DNA of 64,000 bases from Paracentrotus lividus (Eukaryota; Echinodermata; Echinoidea; Camarodonta; Echinidae). Positions 22,639-34,129 of the stretch are shown in pieces. Numbering within the stretch: position 1 is the first letter of the stretch; each line of letters begins with the position of its first letter. The stretch spans positions 28,273,677 to 28,337,676 of the forward strand of contig CALNVZ010003426.1 of the NCBI GenBank assembly GCA_940671915.1. Direction: 5' to 3'. A program made the translations under genes and the position numbers. The notes beneath the pieces were generated by a model. The model ran no database searches. It was not told the DNA's origin and saw only the letters and a program-made list of their open reading frames with translations.

Positions 22639-23220
22639 ACAAATATACAATGACAATCGAGGATCTGGTTAAAACTATTCGCATCGAAGGAACATCACAT
22701 AGTACTATTTTCTCGAGGGCCATCGGCCCGAGAGAGAATAGTACTATGTGATGTTCCTGAGTGCGAATAGTTTTAACCTGTTCCGAGAATGAGTCATTGT
22801 ATATTTGTTTTATATCCCTTCCACTATAATACCATTCCTTTTAATTTTTTTAATGAACACAATTATTATAGTCTCGATCGTAGAGAAGTTGAGAAAATAC
22901 TTGTCTTGTCTAATCGATCGTCTGTTATGTAAGCACACCTGGTCAGTGCAGCTCGCCGAAAGTTTCCCGTGGCATGCAGTGGAGAATTCAGGTAAAAGCA
23001 GCAGAGTAGCACCGCTTGCGTTGCGTTGCGCAACTCGTGAATAGGGTGGGGGGGGGTCGGAAAAAACGTATAGTCCAGTTTTTCCCTAGGGAAAAAATGT
23101 ACTATGCGTGACGTCATGAAGAAAAACGAACTATTTCTTGAGAAACGTTTTTCTTAGTTAAACTATTCTTTTTCTCCTTGTGTACACTCTCAATGCAAAC
23201 AATCTTAGATAAGGGATATA
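22639..23220. mobile_element. Insertion specific to duplication copy B, with long hairpin
   Basis: Copy A reads CTTATAGTGTTAACTA near 19718, while copy B has about 580 extra bases between CTTATAGT and GTTAACTA. The first 167 bases (22643-22809) are a near-perfect palindrome centred on GGGCCATCGGCCC. The rest begins TATATCCCTT and ends AAGGGATATA, so an inverted-repeat unit of about 410 bp may lie beside or around it. A second AAAAACG/CGTTTTT inverted stretch lies near 23060-23150. No coding capacity. Confidence 0.7.
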
Positions 23221-23368
23221 ATGTTAACTAATTATTACCCGGCTTAGCTATGATACCCCGAAAGGTGCTCACAGCATTCAAGGAATTGCTTCCTACCAGC
23301 ATGACCAGTACCACACTTGGGTAGAGTAAGGCAATTTGCAGATTGACATCTTGCCGAAGGATGCTAGA

Positions 23369-23439
23369 GGAATTGACGGGATTCGAACCGCGTACCTTGT
23401 GATCGTCAGTCCGCTGACTCATCCACTCGACCATACAAC
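23369..23439 (-). mobile_element. Second tRNA-derived SINE head, copy B
   Basis: Duplicate of 19873-19943. This copy keeps GCGGTTCGAATCCCG at box B, where copy A has ATTGTTCGAATCCCG, so B is closer to the tRNA ancestor here. Confidence 0.65.
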
Positions 23440-23468
23440 TTTTATATATGTATGTGTCTGTGTTTGTT

Positions 23469-23499
<31 letters not shown>

Positions 23500-23719
23500 G
23501 TGTCACTGGCGTAGAGCGGGATGCACTTTCTTTTGTTACTGGGGGATGATGAATAGATCATCCCCTCTAACAAAAGAAATTCATGCATGTCTACGCCCGT
23601 GGTGTTTGTGTATGTGTGTGTGTTGTGTGTGTGTGTGTGTGTGTGTGTTTGTTTTTCATGTGGTGGTGTGGTTAGTGGGGATAGTTGATGTGTTGTGTGC
23701 GAGAGGATTATTGTTATTA

Positions 23720-24410
23720 GGGAAAAAATAATAAAAAGGTGGCATGAATGTGTAACTGCTGAAAAGGAAGAACAACTACATGTACATTTGGCTCAACATG
23801 TGATTCCTGAGGTCACAATCATGACTTCAGTGTCTTTGGTAAACAACAAAAATGTGCAGCTACCAATATTTCTAGTAACATAGTTCTGCACGTTTCGGTA
23901 AGTGCAAATTCACAAAAATATGTTGTAAAAGGGGTCGAGGAGTGGGACCTTGAACTTCATATACAATGGAAGTTTTTGTGGCTAGCTCATTACAGCATGG
24001 ATTGTGTAACCCCTTTAGAGGGGTCCATGAAAAAAACATTTACCTCAATTGCAAAATTTTAACCATAATATGGTTAAAATATATATTATGAAGAGTCTTT
24101 TGTTCAACCATATTCAATAATAACCAAGTTCTCATGCAAAGCAATCAAACATGTTAATCCGTCCATGACCATTATGAACCTGAAGCACCTTTGCAGTGCT
24201 AGTATTATTTACTGCTTGCTTTGTAAATAAAGTATTCATAGATTTTAAACGAAAAAAAGAAATAGATAGTTTCCTGATCAGTCTTCGTTTGAATAAATCA
24301 ACAAACATTTAAAACATGCACAGGCTAATGATCAGTCTAACGCTACATAGATTTTTTTATTTAGTTCCTAATAAAAATTATTATGTTCGGTTTTAAAACT
24401 AAGCTAGGTA
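23720..24410 (+). repeat. Dispersed repeat R, copy in duplication B
   Basis: Closely matches 20250-20940; reads GAATAAATCAACAAAC without insertion. Confidence 0.7.
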
Positions 24411-24638
24411 TTTTACCTCTTTTTTAAGGACAGTAGATTAGAACGGGGTAAGTGCAGCCTTATGCGAGAGCAGAATGGAGAGGAGGACATTAATGCTGCC
24501 AGTCTTATAGGCCAATTTGTCAGTGCAAAGTCTTAGCTGGACATTTTATCAGTAATAGTAACCCACGAGCTCTAAATGTGAGGTTATTATTATTTTTTTG
24601 ATATACAGGATATTCATCTTACTTAGTTTGACTAGATA

Positions 24639-25763
24639 GGGTACATGCAGGTAATATGGGCCCCTAAGCTCATTTGCCTAATTTGCATAACATTACAAAA
24701 TGACACACAGTCTAATCTTTGTTTATATATATGAATCAATAACTACTGCTCTAACTTTTATTGTAAAGAAAAAACAATTATCACTAACCCCCCTGTCTGC
24801 AATATTAAAATGTTGACGTCATCACCAAAGTGCCCATATTACCTGCATGGGCATATTAAAAAAAAAAAAAACAACAACAAAACAAAACAAAAAAACCTAC
24901 AATGGTATGGTGGTATGGTTTTATTTTCCGTATAAAAATCAAACATGATACATGATACAGAGTATATAATATGACAGAATATAGATACGGAGGGAACACT
25001 CTATTCAGAACCATTAATACAATGGCTCTGTTCTTCTTAGAAGTCCACAATGACTATTCTATGTCTGGAATTTGCCTAAAATGTTGAAAATCATTAACTT
25101 TAAGATATCATTTGAAATTATAAGACCCGTCAGTAAATACTTTGACTATATTTTTCATTGTTTTGTATTTTGTGTATTTTTTTTCTTTTTTAATGTTAAC
25201 TAAATATTATTTTCATTATACATATCAATATAGGCCTAAAATAAGTTATTTATATTAATTATATAGTGTTAATATACCCCCAAAAATGTTAGCAAAGAGA
25301 TTGATGCCTCATCCCAGTACTAAGTATCAGAATCATTTCCGCCATTTTGGACTTGCCATATAACCTGCACTAATGTCAGGCAAGCATTCAATGCCACATT
25401 GCAACCCTTCAATACAACAAATTGACCTGTACACGCTAGTATGATCAAAATGAAACTATAAGCTTACTAAATACACGAACAATTGAGGTTACCCTCTCAA
25501 ACACTCTTTTACCATAACATTCTGTAAAATATCAAATTTTACATCAGGGTAAAAAAATGCCGTAAGTTTTACCTACCTTGTTGGTTTTCAGCAATTTTCT
25601 CAGAGAAATTTCGGCATCAGATGCTCTCACGACGATATATTTTCGTATACAGTCAATATGAACAATATTATGGCGCTCACACCGGTCACCGGTCAACGGT
25701 CACGAAATGATTTGCTTCAGGTGGCCCATATTACCTGCTAGCCCATATTACCTGCATGTACCC
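24639..25763 (+). mobile_element. GGGTACATGCAGG element, copy 1 (1,125 bp)
   Basis: The terminal inverted repeat starts GGGTACATGCAGGTAATATG and is perfect over 23 bp. TA is duplicated (24637-24638 and 25764-25765), and duplication copy A holds the uninterrupted site GACTAGATACTATT. The motif CCCATATTACCTGC recurs inside near both ends (24831-24844; 25724-25751, twice). No transposase frame. TA duplication suggests Tc1/mariner-type mobilisation (inference). Confidence 0.88.
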
Positions 25764-26625
25764 TACTATTTTTTCTTCAAGAATTAATACTTCTACAAAT
25801 GTGTTTCTTTGTGGGGTTGGACTAGGGCTGGGTTAATTGCTAAATTGAAGCGTTCTAATCATTGCATCCTTTTCTCAACGCATTTTTCGGATATCAGAAG
25901 CCACTTTATATTTAACATAATATAAATCATTTATCATTTACTTCTCTGTCCGATTTTTTAACAGGCTGCACAACTTAATCAGTTGTCACGAGTCCCCATT
26001 ATTCCTAGCTTGCAGAGGTCTAAAAGTTGTACTGTCCTGGTGATTTCTTCTTTTGCATTTCTCAACTCTGTCGGCCTCTATAGTTATTTTTAAGCTATCA
26101 CATTTTCATAATTATATCAAATCCCATTTCCACTATGATGCTATGGTTAATAATAATAACAAATGATAATTTGTAAATGAAGGACCTTCAAGCAGGCTAT
26201 TTGTTAAAATGAATTAGTTTGCCCTGTCCTGACATTATAATGATAATAATAATTATAATTTTATTTATATATCGCTTCATACTGGTGTTTCTAAGAGCTC
26301 TGTTGTTCGGGTTAACTAAAAAATAATAACATGTAGAAATCTAAACATATTATGTATCATGTTTATACATTATGTATGTAACTAAAATGAAAACAATGTA
26401 TACTCCTGGTGTGTGCCTCTAGAATCATTCAGTGTGTTACACATTACAGTTTAGAAAGGCGAGTTTTGAGAAGGATTTTGAATGAATCAACAGATGGGGC
26501 GTTTTATTCCATAGAGTAGGGGCAATACATGAAATGCACGGTCGCCATATCGAGTTTTGTTTCTTGGGCCGGTATTCTCGGAGGGTGACTAAAGTTAGGA
26601 GCCTAATAACTTTACTAACCATTCC

Positions 26626-27774
26626 AGAATCCCTGCCAATGTCTTCAACACATTGGTTTTTGTTTTTGTTTTAGACTTACTTAATAAGTGCAAGGGGAGT
26701 TGACGGACGTCTATCACTCAGAAATAGTTTTTTACGTTTACTTAATTTTGTTTTACTTAATTATCCGAAAAAAGAAGGTGCCTGATTCGAACCAGGGTCA
26801 GATGTGCGCCACTTTGTAGGCTTCTGCAGACAGCCGACAGCCCTAAACCTTAACTTGAATTAATCGATGGTCTTAGGACCTGCTTCATTGGTGATGTGTA
26901 AGAAGGACAAAGCTTCCTTTTATGATCGTTTATCACTTAATCAAGAATTTATTTTGACCATCATCAGCACAACATATATCATATTGCATTATGATATGAG
27001 TTGCGTTAGTTCAGGCATGGACCTAATACCTGATTACAATTAATGTGAAGTTAGAAAGTCATCACGATTTGGTTAAAATCTTGATACATCGCAAAACTAA
27101 GAATTTTATAAGGAAATAGGCTTTTGGTCTTCAAGATCTTTGTACTTCCAAGTCGTCGTACAATAAAAAGAAAGTACCCTCGGGATGGATCCTAAATGAC
27201 CTTGTTGATTGTATCAGAATAACTAACTAATGTATGAGAAAATGTCATAACGGTTGATCAAAAAGGAATTGATGATAGATGCACGTACACAGAAATGATC
27301 ACAACAAAGAAAGAAAGAAAGAAATAACAACAAAAGAAAGGAAGAGACAACGGAAGAGAGAGGGGATAAAGAAAGATGGTGTGAATATAATAAAGCAAAG
27401 AAGAGAAATAGTGATAGAAGGGGCGTGATGAATTTATTTTTGAAAAGTATGAGGGGGTAAGACAATTGAAAGAGTATCAATCAGATATGATTCTTCTGGT
27501 CTGGTATCAACCTTTAAACGCCACCATCTGAAAGACGTGACTGTGATTCGGATCTTTATGTTATCAGAATCAGTTTGTAGGTTGATGCATAGAGTTAAAG
27601 GTAAATGTTACCATGGTTACCGCTCGACTAACTCCTCATCCCATAGAGATATAAAGTGAGGTGATGTGTACGTTTAATTAATTTAGTATAGAGACACAAC
27701 TTTTTGAAAGAAAAGGAAACCAATCCCAATCTTTAAAAAAGAACACTTACATATATATTTTGGCTGATTTAAAG
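26626..27774. other. No recognisable feature
   Basis: Single-copy-looking AT-rich sequence, with a short GAAA-type run near 27306-27325 and purine-rich sequence to 27400. Minus-strand frames at 26437-26622 and 27223-27480 show no domain. Confidence 0.35.
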
Positions 27775-27976
27775 CTGCGACAAGAGAAGTCGAGCCGTGA
27801 GATGCGCGAAGGTCGAGGCTATTGTATTATCGGATACCAGCTATTGTTAGCCTATTGTTTGCGTGGAAGAAAGTCGTTGTCGTAGCCTATCGTGGACAGA
27901 GTCGTAGATACGTAGATGATCTAGCAGGCATAGGTTGTCGATAGGTTGTCGATCGCCTATTGTGGGACAAGCCCTC
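27775..27976. mobile_element. Partial copy of the GGGCCTGTCCCAC element
   Basis: It matches 47812-48059 (GCTGCGACAAGAGAAGTCGAG, CGAGGCTATTGTATTATCGG, GTCGTAGATACGTAGATGAT), with about 45 bp missing. It ends GTGGGACAAGCCCT, the terminal repeat. The 5' half is absent. A CACTG element is inserted three bases beyond its end. Confidence 0.7.
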
Positions 27977-27978
27977 TA

Positions 27979-28611
27979 CACTGTTAGAACGCTATCTAAA
28001 AATTTCGCTGTTTAAAAAAAAATCTTGGTTTAAAAGTTAAACATTCTTGTTTAATATTTAACATTTTTGTTTACAACCGGAAAACAAGGTTTTATAGCCA
28101 TAAACCTACCTGTTTAGAGATATAGTAAACATGTTCTGTTTAAAAGGCTGAGGCAAATGTCACGTGATAGTCATGAGCTAATGGCATCACTCGTTACATG
28201 CAAGGTAAATCGGCGCAACATTTTAATCATGGAGGAGGACTTATCCATCAAACATTAAAAATAAGTAAATACAGATGTATTGGCTCAGTGGATAGAGTGT
28301 CTGCCTTATAATCGAAAGGTCGTGGGTTCGATATCCGGCCGCGTCATACTAAAATAAAATTTGGAGCGTTTTTATTTTTGGAGCGGAGCGTTAAACAATA
28401 CTGTTGATATTTTATACAATTTTCTTTGAACAATTATGTTGTTTAATAATACCATTAAACAACAGGTTGTTTAAACTTTTTAAACAACAAGTGTGTTAAA
28501 GTTTTAAACAACTACAGGTTGTTTAATTTTTAAACAACGCTGTGCGATTCACCGGTTAGCACGCAGTTGTTTCAGATTGTAAACAACTTGTTTATTTTTT
28601 TTCTAACAGTG
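27979..28611. mobile_element. CACTGTTAGAA element containing a tRNA-like sequence
   Basis: Starts CACTGTTAGAA and ends TTCTAACAGTG, with TA on both sides (27977-27978 and 28612-28613). TTTAAAC/GTTTAAAC blocks recur through the first 160 bp and last 170 bp, including ACAACAGGTTGTTTAAAC and TTTTAAACAACAAGTG. It shares CACTG ends and subterminal repeats with the larger CACTG elements but has a different motif. It is 633 bp with no frame. Confidence 0.75.
28274..28345 (+). pseudogene. tRNA-like sequence inside CACTGTTAGAA element
   Basis: TGGCTCAGTGGATAGAGTG resembles a D arm and box A; GGTCGTGGGTTCGATATCC resembles a T arm and box B. The first five bases of the acceptor stem can pair with CGCGTC at the 3' side, allowing G-T pairs. 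The anticodon stem does not pair well, so it is not a normal tRNA. It may be a captured SINE head. Confidence 0.5.
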
Positions 28612-28613
28612 TA

Positions 28614-28885
28614 TAAGACAGTGTCTATACAGGTCCTATCTGTCGTCATTGTTTGTGCATTGTTTGCTTTTTGATACCTTTATCTCTGGTTGGTCAGTTC
28701 TGACCTTGTTATATTTCGGCTTGTTTTGGGCCTCAAGGGAATCTTATGTGGCAAATACAAAGAGACACATCTCATCTAATTTCTTGCCACGCCCATTGAG
28801 GTTTTTGAAAGTGCTTTACATTTGGTACTTCTTAACGAAAGCCCTGCATGGTTGCAGACCAAAAAGTGTGGATATAGGCCGGGAG
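28614..28885. other. Unassigned sequence before repeat X
   Basis: An 84-residue frame at 28649-28903 covers most of it and runs into repeat X. No domain is recognised and nothing else in the window matches it. Confidence 0.3.
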
Positions 28886-29144
28886 CCCAGAAGATTTATT
28901 TAGTTGAGAAGAGACATAAGGTTTGATGGTCTCATCACGTCGTCAGGACATAGCCAAGGGTCAATAAAGTGGATTGCTGGCAGGCCACATCCAGTACAGG
29001 AAGCCTTCAGGGACCAAAAAGGGGGCCTCAAACATGCATTAAATTAGTTGAGAAGAGACATGGACAAAAATCGTTCCTGAGGGGGTACCTAATATAAAAT
29101 CGCCAATCACAGCAATTTTATCCTGTACGGGGCCCCAGACAGTA

Positions 29145-30008
29145 GGGGAGACCGGGGATGGAAGTTACACAGGTCAGTTGTAACAGTTCTCAGTGTGCTA
29201 AGTTGGAACAAAAGAGTTCGTGCTAACTGTCATCTATATACAGCTTACTCATAGCTGTGATGAACTGCCGGTCGTGAGGTTTCTCCGTTGTTTTATTAAA
29301 AAGTAAATCAACAAAAAATATTTTTTACAGTTCCAAGTGAATTTTTGACAAAAGTTAAATTTGTAATAGTTCTTACAACTAAAGGCACATTATGATAGTT
29401 TGGTATTGTGAATATAGTACATGTATGTCACTAATATACCCCTGAGCCATGCCCGGTAATTCTGCCTAATGGCTGTGCTACAGTTGATTTTATGTGTAAA
29501 ATCACCCATGGGGTAGGTTGTTACAACAACCTACCCCATGTCGATGTAACAACCTACCCCAATTACATTACACATGTAAAGTAATTTTGTTTCAATTTTC
29601 AGGTGTTAATATTTTGATATTTCTATCATTACTTTAGTCTATTCTAGAGCTCTACTTCATCTACTGTTAACGATACCAAGAAACAGGAAAGTTGAAACAA
29701 AAGTATGGTATACATGGTACAAGAGATTTACACATTATAACACATTACCCCATATGTTTACATATAGTAAAAATCTACCCCGTATGGTGTAACAACCTAC
29801 TCCGTATACGGGTAGGTTGTTACAAAAAAATGTCTCCATTAATTAAGCTGTAGTCAATTAGTGTTTACATGTTTTAAAGTTTCATGTGCCTCAGGTTTTA
29901 GCCAACATAATAGGCTAACTACAGACCCAAAATGGAGTGTGTGAGTACTTTTATTAGAATTATCTGGCCCGAAATGTGAATTTTGTAACGTCCAACCCCG
30001 GTCTCCGC
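29145..30008. mobile_element. GGGGAGACCGGGG element in repeat X (864 bp)
   Basis: The ends are GGGGAGACCGGGGATGGAAG and the near-complement CAACCCCGGTCTCCGC, with TA duplicated (29143-29144 and 30009-30010). The inverted X copy holds the empty site CAGACAGTAGCCCC (near 59219). The motif GTAACAACCTACCCC appears in a 34-bp palindrome at 29507-29540 and again near 29545, 29789 and 29810. No transposase frame. Confidence 0.88.
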
Positions 30009-30330
30009 TAGCCCCAAAGGGCCCCAACCATACGTTTAAATTAGTTGAAAAGAGACATGGCTAATTCGTTTTGCCATGGAAGTATTAGACACCAGAGATA
30101 ACCAAAACAGCTATGACAGCAATTTTATCCTGTACAAGGGCCTAGACAGTAGCCCTAAAGGGCCCTAAATCCCATAACTAATTACATTAGTTGAAAGGAG
30201 ACATGGCTGATTCCTTTTGCAATGAAGTATTAGACACCAGAGATAACCAAAACAGCAATGGCAGCAATTTTATCCTGTACAAGGGCCTAGACAGTAGCCC
30301 TAAAGGGCCCTAAATCCCATAACTAATTAA

Positions 30331-32598
30331 AGACCGTTGACGGAGTAAATACAACCTTACATCGATTGAAAGCTAAGTAGGCGTATAACATAAATACCCC
30401 CAAAATAAACTCAATTTTCTTAACAGTATTCATAAAAAAAAGGTTATCGAACCTCCAGGCCATCCCTCCCAAATACTCGAAAAGTTACCCCTATTTTAAT
30501 GGCGCGGTTGATGACGTCAAAGAAGTTTAAAGTTGAATTAAGAAGGGGATGGATTTCCATAAAATTGGGTTCTACAGATAATATATAGCATACATAAGTT
30601 GTTCAAACAGATAGCATATCACAAAAATCCTCTGGCTTCTCAATATTCTGATTTGATAGTTCATGAAATTAGCCTCCTGCCTGGGCACGAAAGACTAGTG
30701 TACTCTAGTACACTCTGAGGGTGACGTCACGGCCGGGTATTGTGTATAACGTGCCTGGATGTTGAATACAGAATGATGTGCAGATAGAGATAGATGATTT
30801 TACCAATTTTTTCCAAGACAGTCAATTAAAATAATTAAGGATCATATGTACAAATCTTTACTATCCCTATATAAACAATAGTATGAATAACGATTTCCAA
30901 GTCTTAAATTGTGAAGTAAGATTGCAAACAATGAGTTATTTATTGATATTTTCACTATTTTATATATTTTTTAACTCCGCGTATACATTGTAGATCCGGT
31001 CGCTCACACAGTGCACACGCGGCTTGAGCAGCTTGTTCTAATTCTTTATACGTATTGTGTATAGGCCCTACTGTTTTATTTGTGTGTTTGTGTGTGTTGG
31101 TTCGCTGCATACAGTGCATGTTTGTGGCTTGTTTTCGATATGATTTCGTTATTCCTTGTTGAAAAGTATTCAAGAATGGGTGAAGTTTGGATCAAAATGA
31201 CCTTTCTATATGAAGTTTAAAGACATGCAGATAGATGTCTAGTGAAAGATGATGAAGCTAACTCATAAAGAAATTGATAAACAATTCTACTTACATACTT
31301 CTCGGCCTATAGGCCTACCGACTGATTTTTGTATAAATTGTAAGGCAAAACCGAATTCATGAGACGGTAATGTGCAAAGTGAAGCGCAAAAGCGAACACC
31401 AGCACATAGCTAGCTAGCCAGGCCAACCGCGCCGGCGGCAAGCGCAGACCGAATCCGCTAGCGACTCTGTTTTTCAAGAGCCAGCCGCATCACACGCGGA
31501 AGAATATCTTACAATAACACGAACGATTAGCGTCCGCTACGCGATTGACCGGTGAGCATACCTCGATCAAAATTCATATTATTTATCTTGAAATTAACAT
31601 ATAGGTCTATCGTATCATTTAGAGGGCAGTTACATATTTTGGAGAATGAGTATGATCATAGATCTACTTTTATAAGCATTTACGTTTCGAAAATTGATCA
31701 AATGCACACCACAACTAGCTGATTTCCATACTGTAACAGTCATGACAGTCAGTATATATTGACTTTGTTTCGCCACGGTCCTGAACGAAGCCAAGGGGGT
31801 AAAATCGCCTTAGAATGCTACAAATAAGAATATTCTAACAATGTAGAGGCATATCATTAACTGTATGACATTGCTTCATTATTATTTCTTTCTTAAAATC
31901 ATTCACATGAAATCAATAACGATAAAATAAAAGTTCTGACACGCAAGTAGATTCATATAAATGTGTCAGCGTGTACACAATACATGCCTTGTGTTTACTT
32001 CGCCAAGACCGAACTCCCGTCTGTGACGTCGACGGAGAGAACACTACTCTTTAGTACGCATCCCCGGGGAGCGAACTCGGAATTACGGGTAGGGGTACAT
32101 CGTTAAAATTCACTATTCTGAACTTATTTAGGGGGGTTGAAACGCCACTCAGTATTTTGAGGGGTTGTAAGGATGCTATTAATGTAAATATCTCAATATT
32201 TTGGATCGTCTTCTTAATTCAACTTTAAGGGAATGCTATTGCGAGGCATGATTGGGTTTCGCCTTTAGAAAACACGTTTGTATTGCTATGTCAGAACAAT
32301 AGACCTCGTGTGTGCTAGAATTCTATTGTTATGAAATGAAAGGGCAAATTCATTCAGCATTTAGCATGTAGCATTCCGTTAACATTTTTTGACGTCATCA
32401 GCCGCGCCATTATAATAGGGGTACTTTTTCGAGTACTTGGGAGGGATGGCCTGGTTGAGGTTCGATCACCTTTTTAATGAAATACTTTCTAAATGGAAGA
32501 TAAAAATGCTTAAATTGGGAATTGTTGTATTATGAAGAAATATTAGCTTTCGTTTTATATGTAATTTTGGTTTTCATTGCTCGGTCCGGTCTGGGACT
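30331..32598. mobile_element. TTAA-flanked element in repeat X (2,268 bp)
   Basis: TTAA is duplicated (30327-30330 and 32599-32602). The empty site CATAACTAATTAAATTAGTT is present in the inverted X copy near 59070. The outer 250-400 bp of each side are inverted copies of one another (for example CAGGCCATCCCTCCCAA and GATGACGTCAA on the left, with their complements near 32390-32455). TTAA targets are typical of piggyBac and of Kolobok-type elements; which applies cannot be decided. No frame of useful size is seen. The middle, around 31400-31560, is CG-rich. Confidence 0.8.
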
Positions 32599-32919
32599 TT
32601 AAATTAGTTGAAAAGAGACATGGCTAATTCCTTTAGCAATGGAAGTATTAGACGCCAGAGTTAACCAAAACAGCAATGACAGCAATTTTATCATTGTAAA
32701 CAGACCCAGACAGTGCCCCTAAAGTGCCTCCTCCCCTCCCACGTGTTATTTAGACGAGAGACATTGCCAATTTCTTTTGCCCCGGAAGTATTACACAACG
32801 GGGATAACTAAAACACCAATGGCCCGTGTGTTCACGAAGGTGTTCTGAATCAAGTCATAGCTTAAATATGTGGTTTAACTATGGGTAGCCAAGTGTATAA
32901 CAATGTGTCTATGGGGACC

Positions 32920-33325
32920 ACCCGCTGGTCATAAGGACCGCTAGTCATAATACCCGCAATCATACGGACTGCTAGTCATTAATATTCATAAGGGTCAACA
33001 GTCATTATAAGGATCGCTTGTCATAATAAACGATGAGGGTCGCTATTCATAATCAAAGAAGAGGGTCGCTATTTATAATTAAAGATGAGGGTCACTAGTC
33101 ATAGTCAGGTAAGAGGGTCGCTAGTCATAACAGTGGAAAGGGTCACTATTCATAAGGGTCGCCATTCGTAATAGAAGATGGGGGTCTCTAGTGATAATAG
33201 TAGATGGGGTCGCTCATCATAATAGTAGATGGGGTCGCCATTCATAATAGGAGAAGAGGGTCGTTAGTCATAATAGTAGATGAGGGTCACCATTCAGCAT
33301 AGTAGATGAGGGTCACCATTCTTAA
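32920..33325 (+). repeat. GGGTCGCTAGTCATAA minisatellite, first block
   Basis: Units of about 27-32 bp, of the form GGGTCGCTAGTCATAATAGT followed by AGATGA, are arranged head to tail with many small changes. The array is interrupted by the TTAA element at 33326-33761 and continues at 33766-34110. A related block is at 50060-50412 and an inverted one at 58245-58750. Confidence 0.85.
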
Positions 33326-33761
33326 AGGGATGCAGTAACATTGAATGATATTCAAATCACATTTATTCGATTTAGCTTATTTTGCCAACATAATTATAAA
33401 AACTTGGGTCAGTCTGGTATCTCTTCAAAATTGCAAGCTAAGTGCTTGCTTTACCTTCGAGATATCAATGATTTCACACTCAAAATTTATAAACCAACAC
33501 CGGATGGTTTATAAAACCATGTGCTTTTCCACACACCTATTTCCTGTTGTAAAGTCCCCCGTCTCTAGCGGCCTGGTGGGCAATCAGCAGAGGGTACTGG
33601 TATTCGACTGTATGCTTGGCATTGTTTATTACACTGTCTTAAGGTAGTAAATGATTTTCATTTGATCTGAAACTTTCAGTAGTTTGTTTTTACTGTTGGA
33701 ACAATATGATTTTATTAATCTTGATATAATTGCTCTTGTTTTTGAAAGCTACTTAATCCCT
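33326..33761. mobile_element. Small TTAA-flanked MITE (436 bp)
   Basis: TTAA flanks both ends (33322-33325 and 33762-33765), and the ends AGGGATGCAGTAAC and CTACTTAATCCCT are partly complementary. The minisatellite at 50060 shows the uninterrupted site CACCATTCTTAATAGTAGATG. A 100-residue frame spanning 33345-33647 has no domain and starts at an arbitrary ATG, so I do not call it a gene. Confidence 0.85.
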
Positions 33762-34129
33762 TTAATAGTAGATGGGAGTGGCCAGTCATGATAGAAGAAA
33801 AGGGTCGCTAATCATAATAATAGATGAGGGTCACCAATCGTAATAGGAGAAACGTTTCGCCAGTCATAATAATGTATAGGGGTCGCCAGTCATAAAATAG
33901 GGTTTCCCTGTCAAGCTTAAACTATCTCAGTCTGATCAATTTGACATTTCTTACAAGCACTTTCGTCAAAAATGAAAAGAGATAGCTCCGCTCCATGAGG
34001 TATCGCTGAAATTGAATGAACATTAACGAATTCGATTGCAAAGAGTTACAAATTTACCGGGAAAACCTATGGTAGGTGGGGGTCGCTAGTCATAATAGGA
34101 GAAGGGGTCACTATTCTTAGGGGTTTCAG

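Larger units (their letters stand above)
22008..26625. repeat. Tandem duplication, copy B, with later insertions
   Basis: Aligns with 19199-22007. Insertions seen only here are 22639-23220 (hairpin-bearing) and 24639-25763 (GGGTACATGCAGG element). About 86 bp near 26093-26180 are also unique to B. Point differences between A and B are modest, so the duplication is younger than most repeats in the window. Confidence 0.8.
28886..34110 (+). repeat. Dispersed repeat X, forward copy broken by three insertions
   Basis: The pieces 28886-29144, 30009-30330, 32599-33325 and 33762-34110 join into one repeat that matches the inverted copy at 58245-59500. The first half is built of about 135-bp units (TTAGTTGAAAAGAGACATGG, GTATTAGACACCAGAGATAACC, CAGCAATTTTATCCTGTAC, TAGCCCTAAAGGGCCC). 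The second half is a minisatellite of about 30 bp. No coding frame crosses the joins. Confidence 0.8.

Noticed and set aside
26771-26850. tRNA-like 3' half (GGTTCGAATCAGGC on the minus strand)
   Set aside because: Only a T-arm-like match; no D arm or acceptor stem could be found.
32920-33325. CRISPR-like array
   Set aside because: Units are contiguous and degenerate with no unique spacers; this is a eukaryotic minisatellite.
33345-33647. 100-residue frame as a gene
   Set aside because: It is inside a 436-bp TTAA-flanked MITE with an empty site elsewhere in the window.
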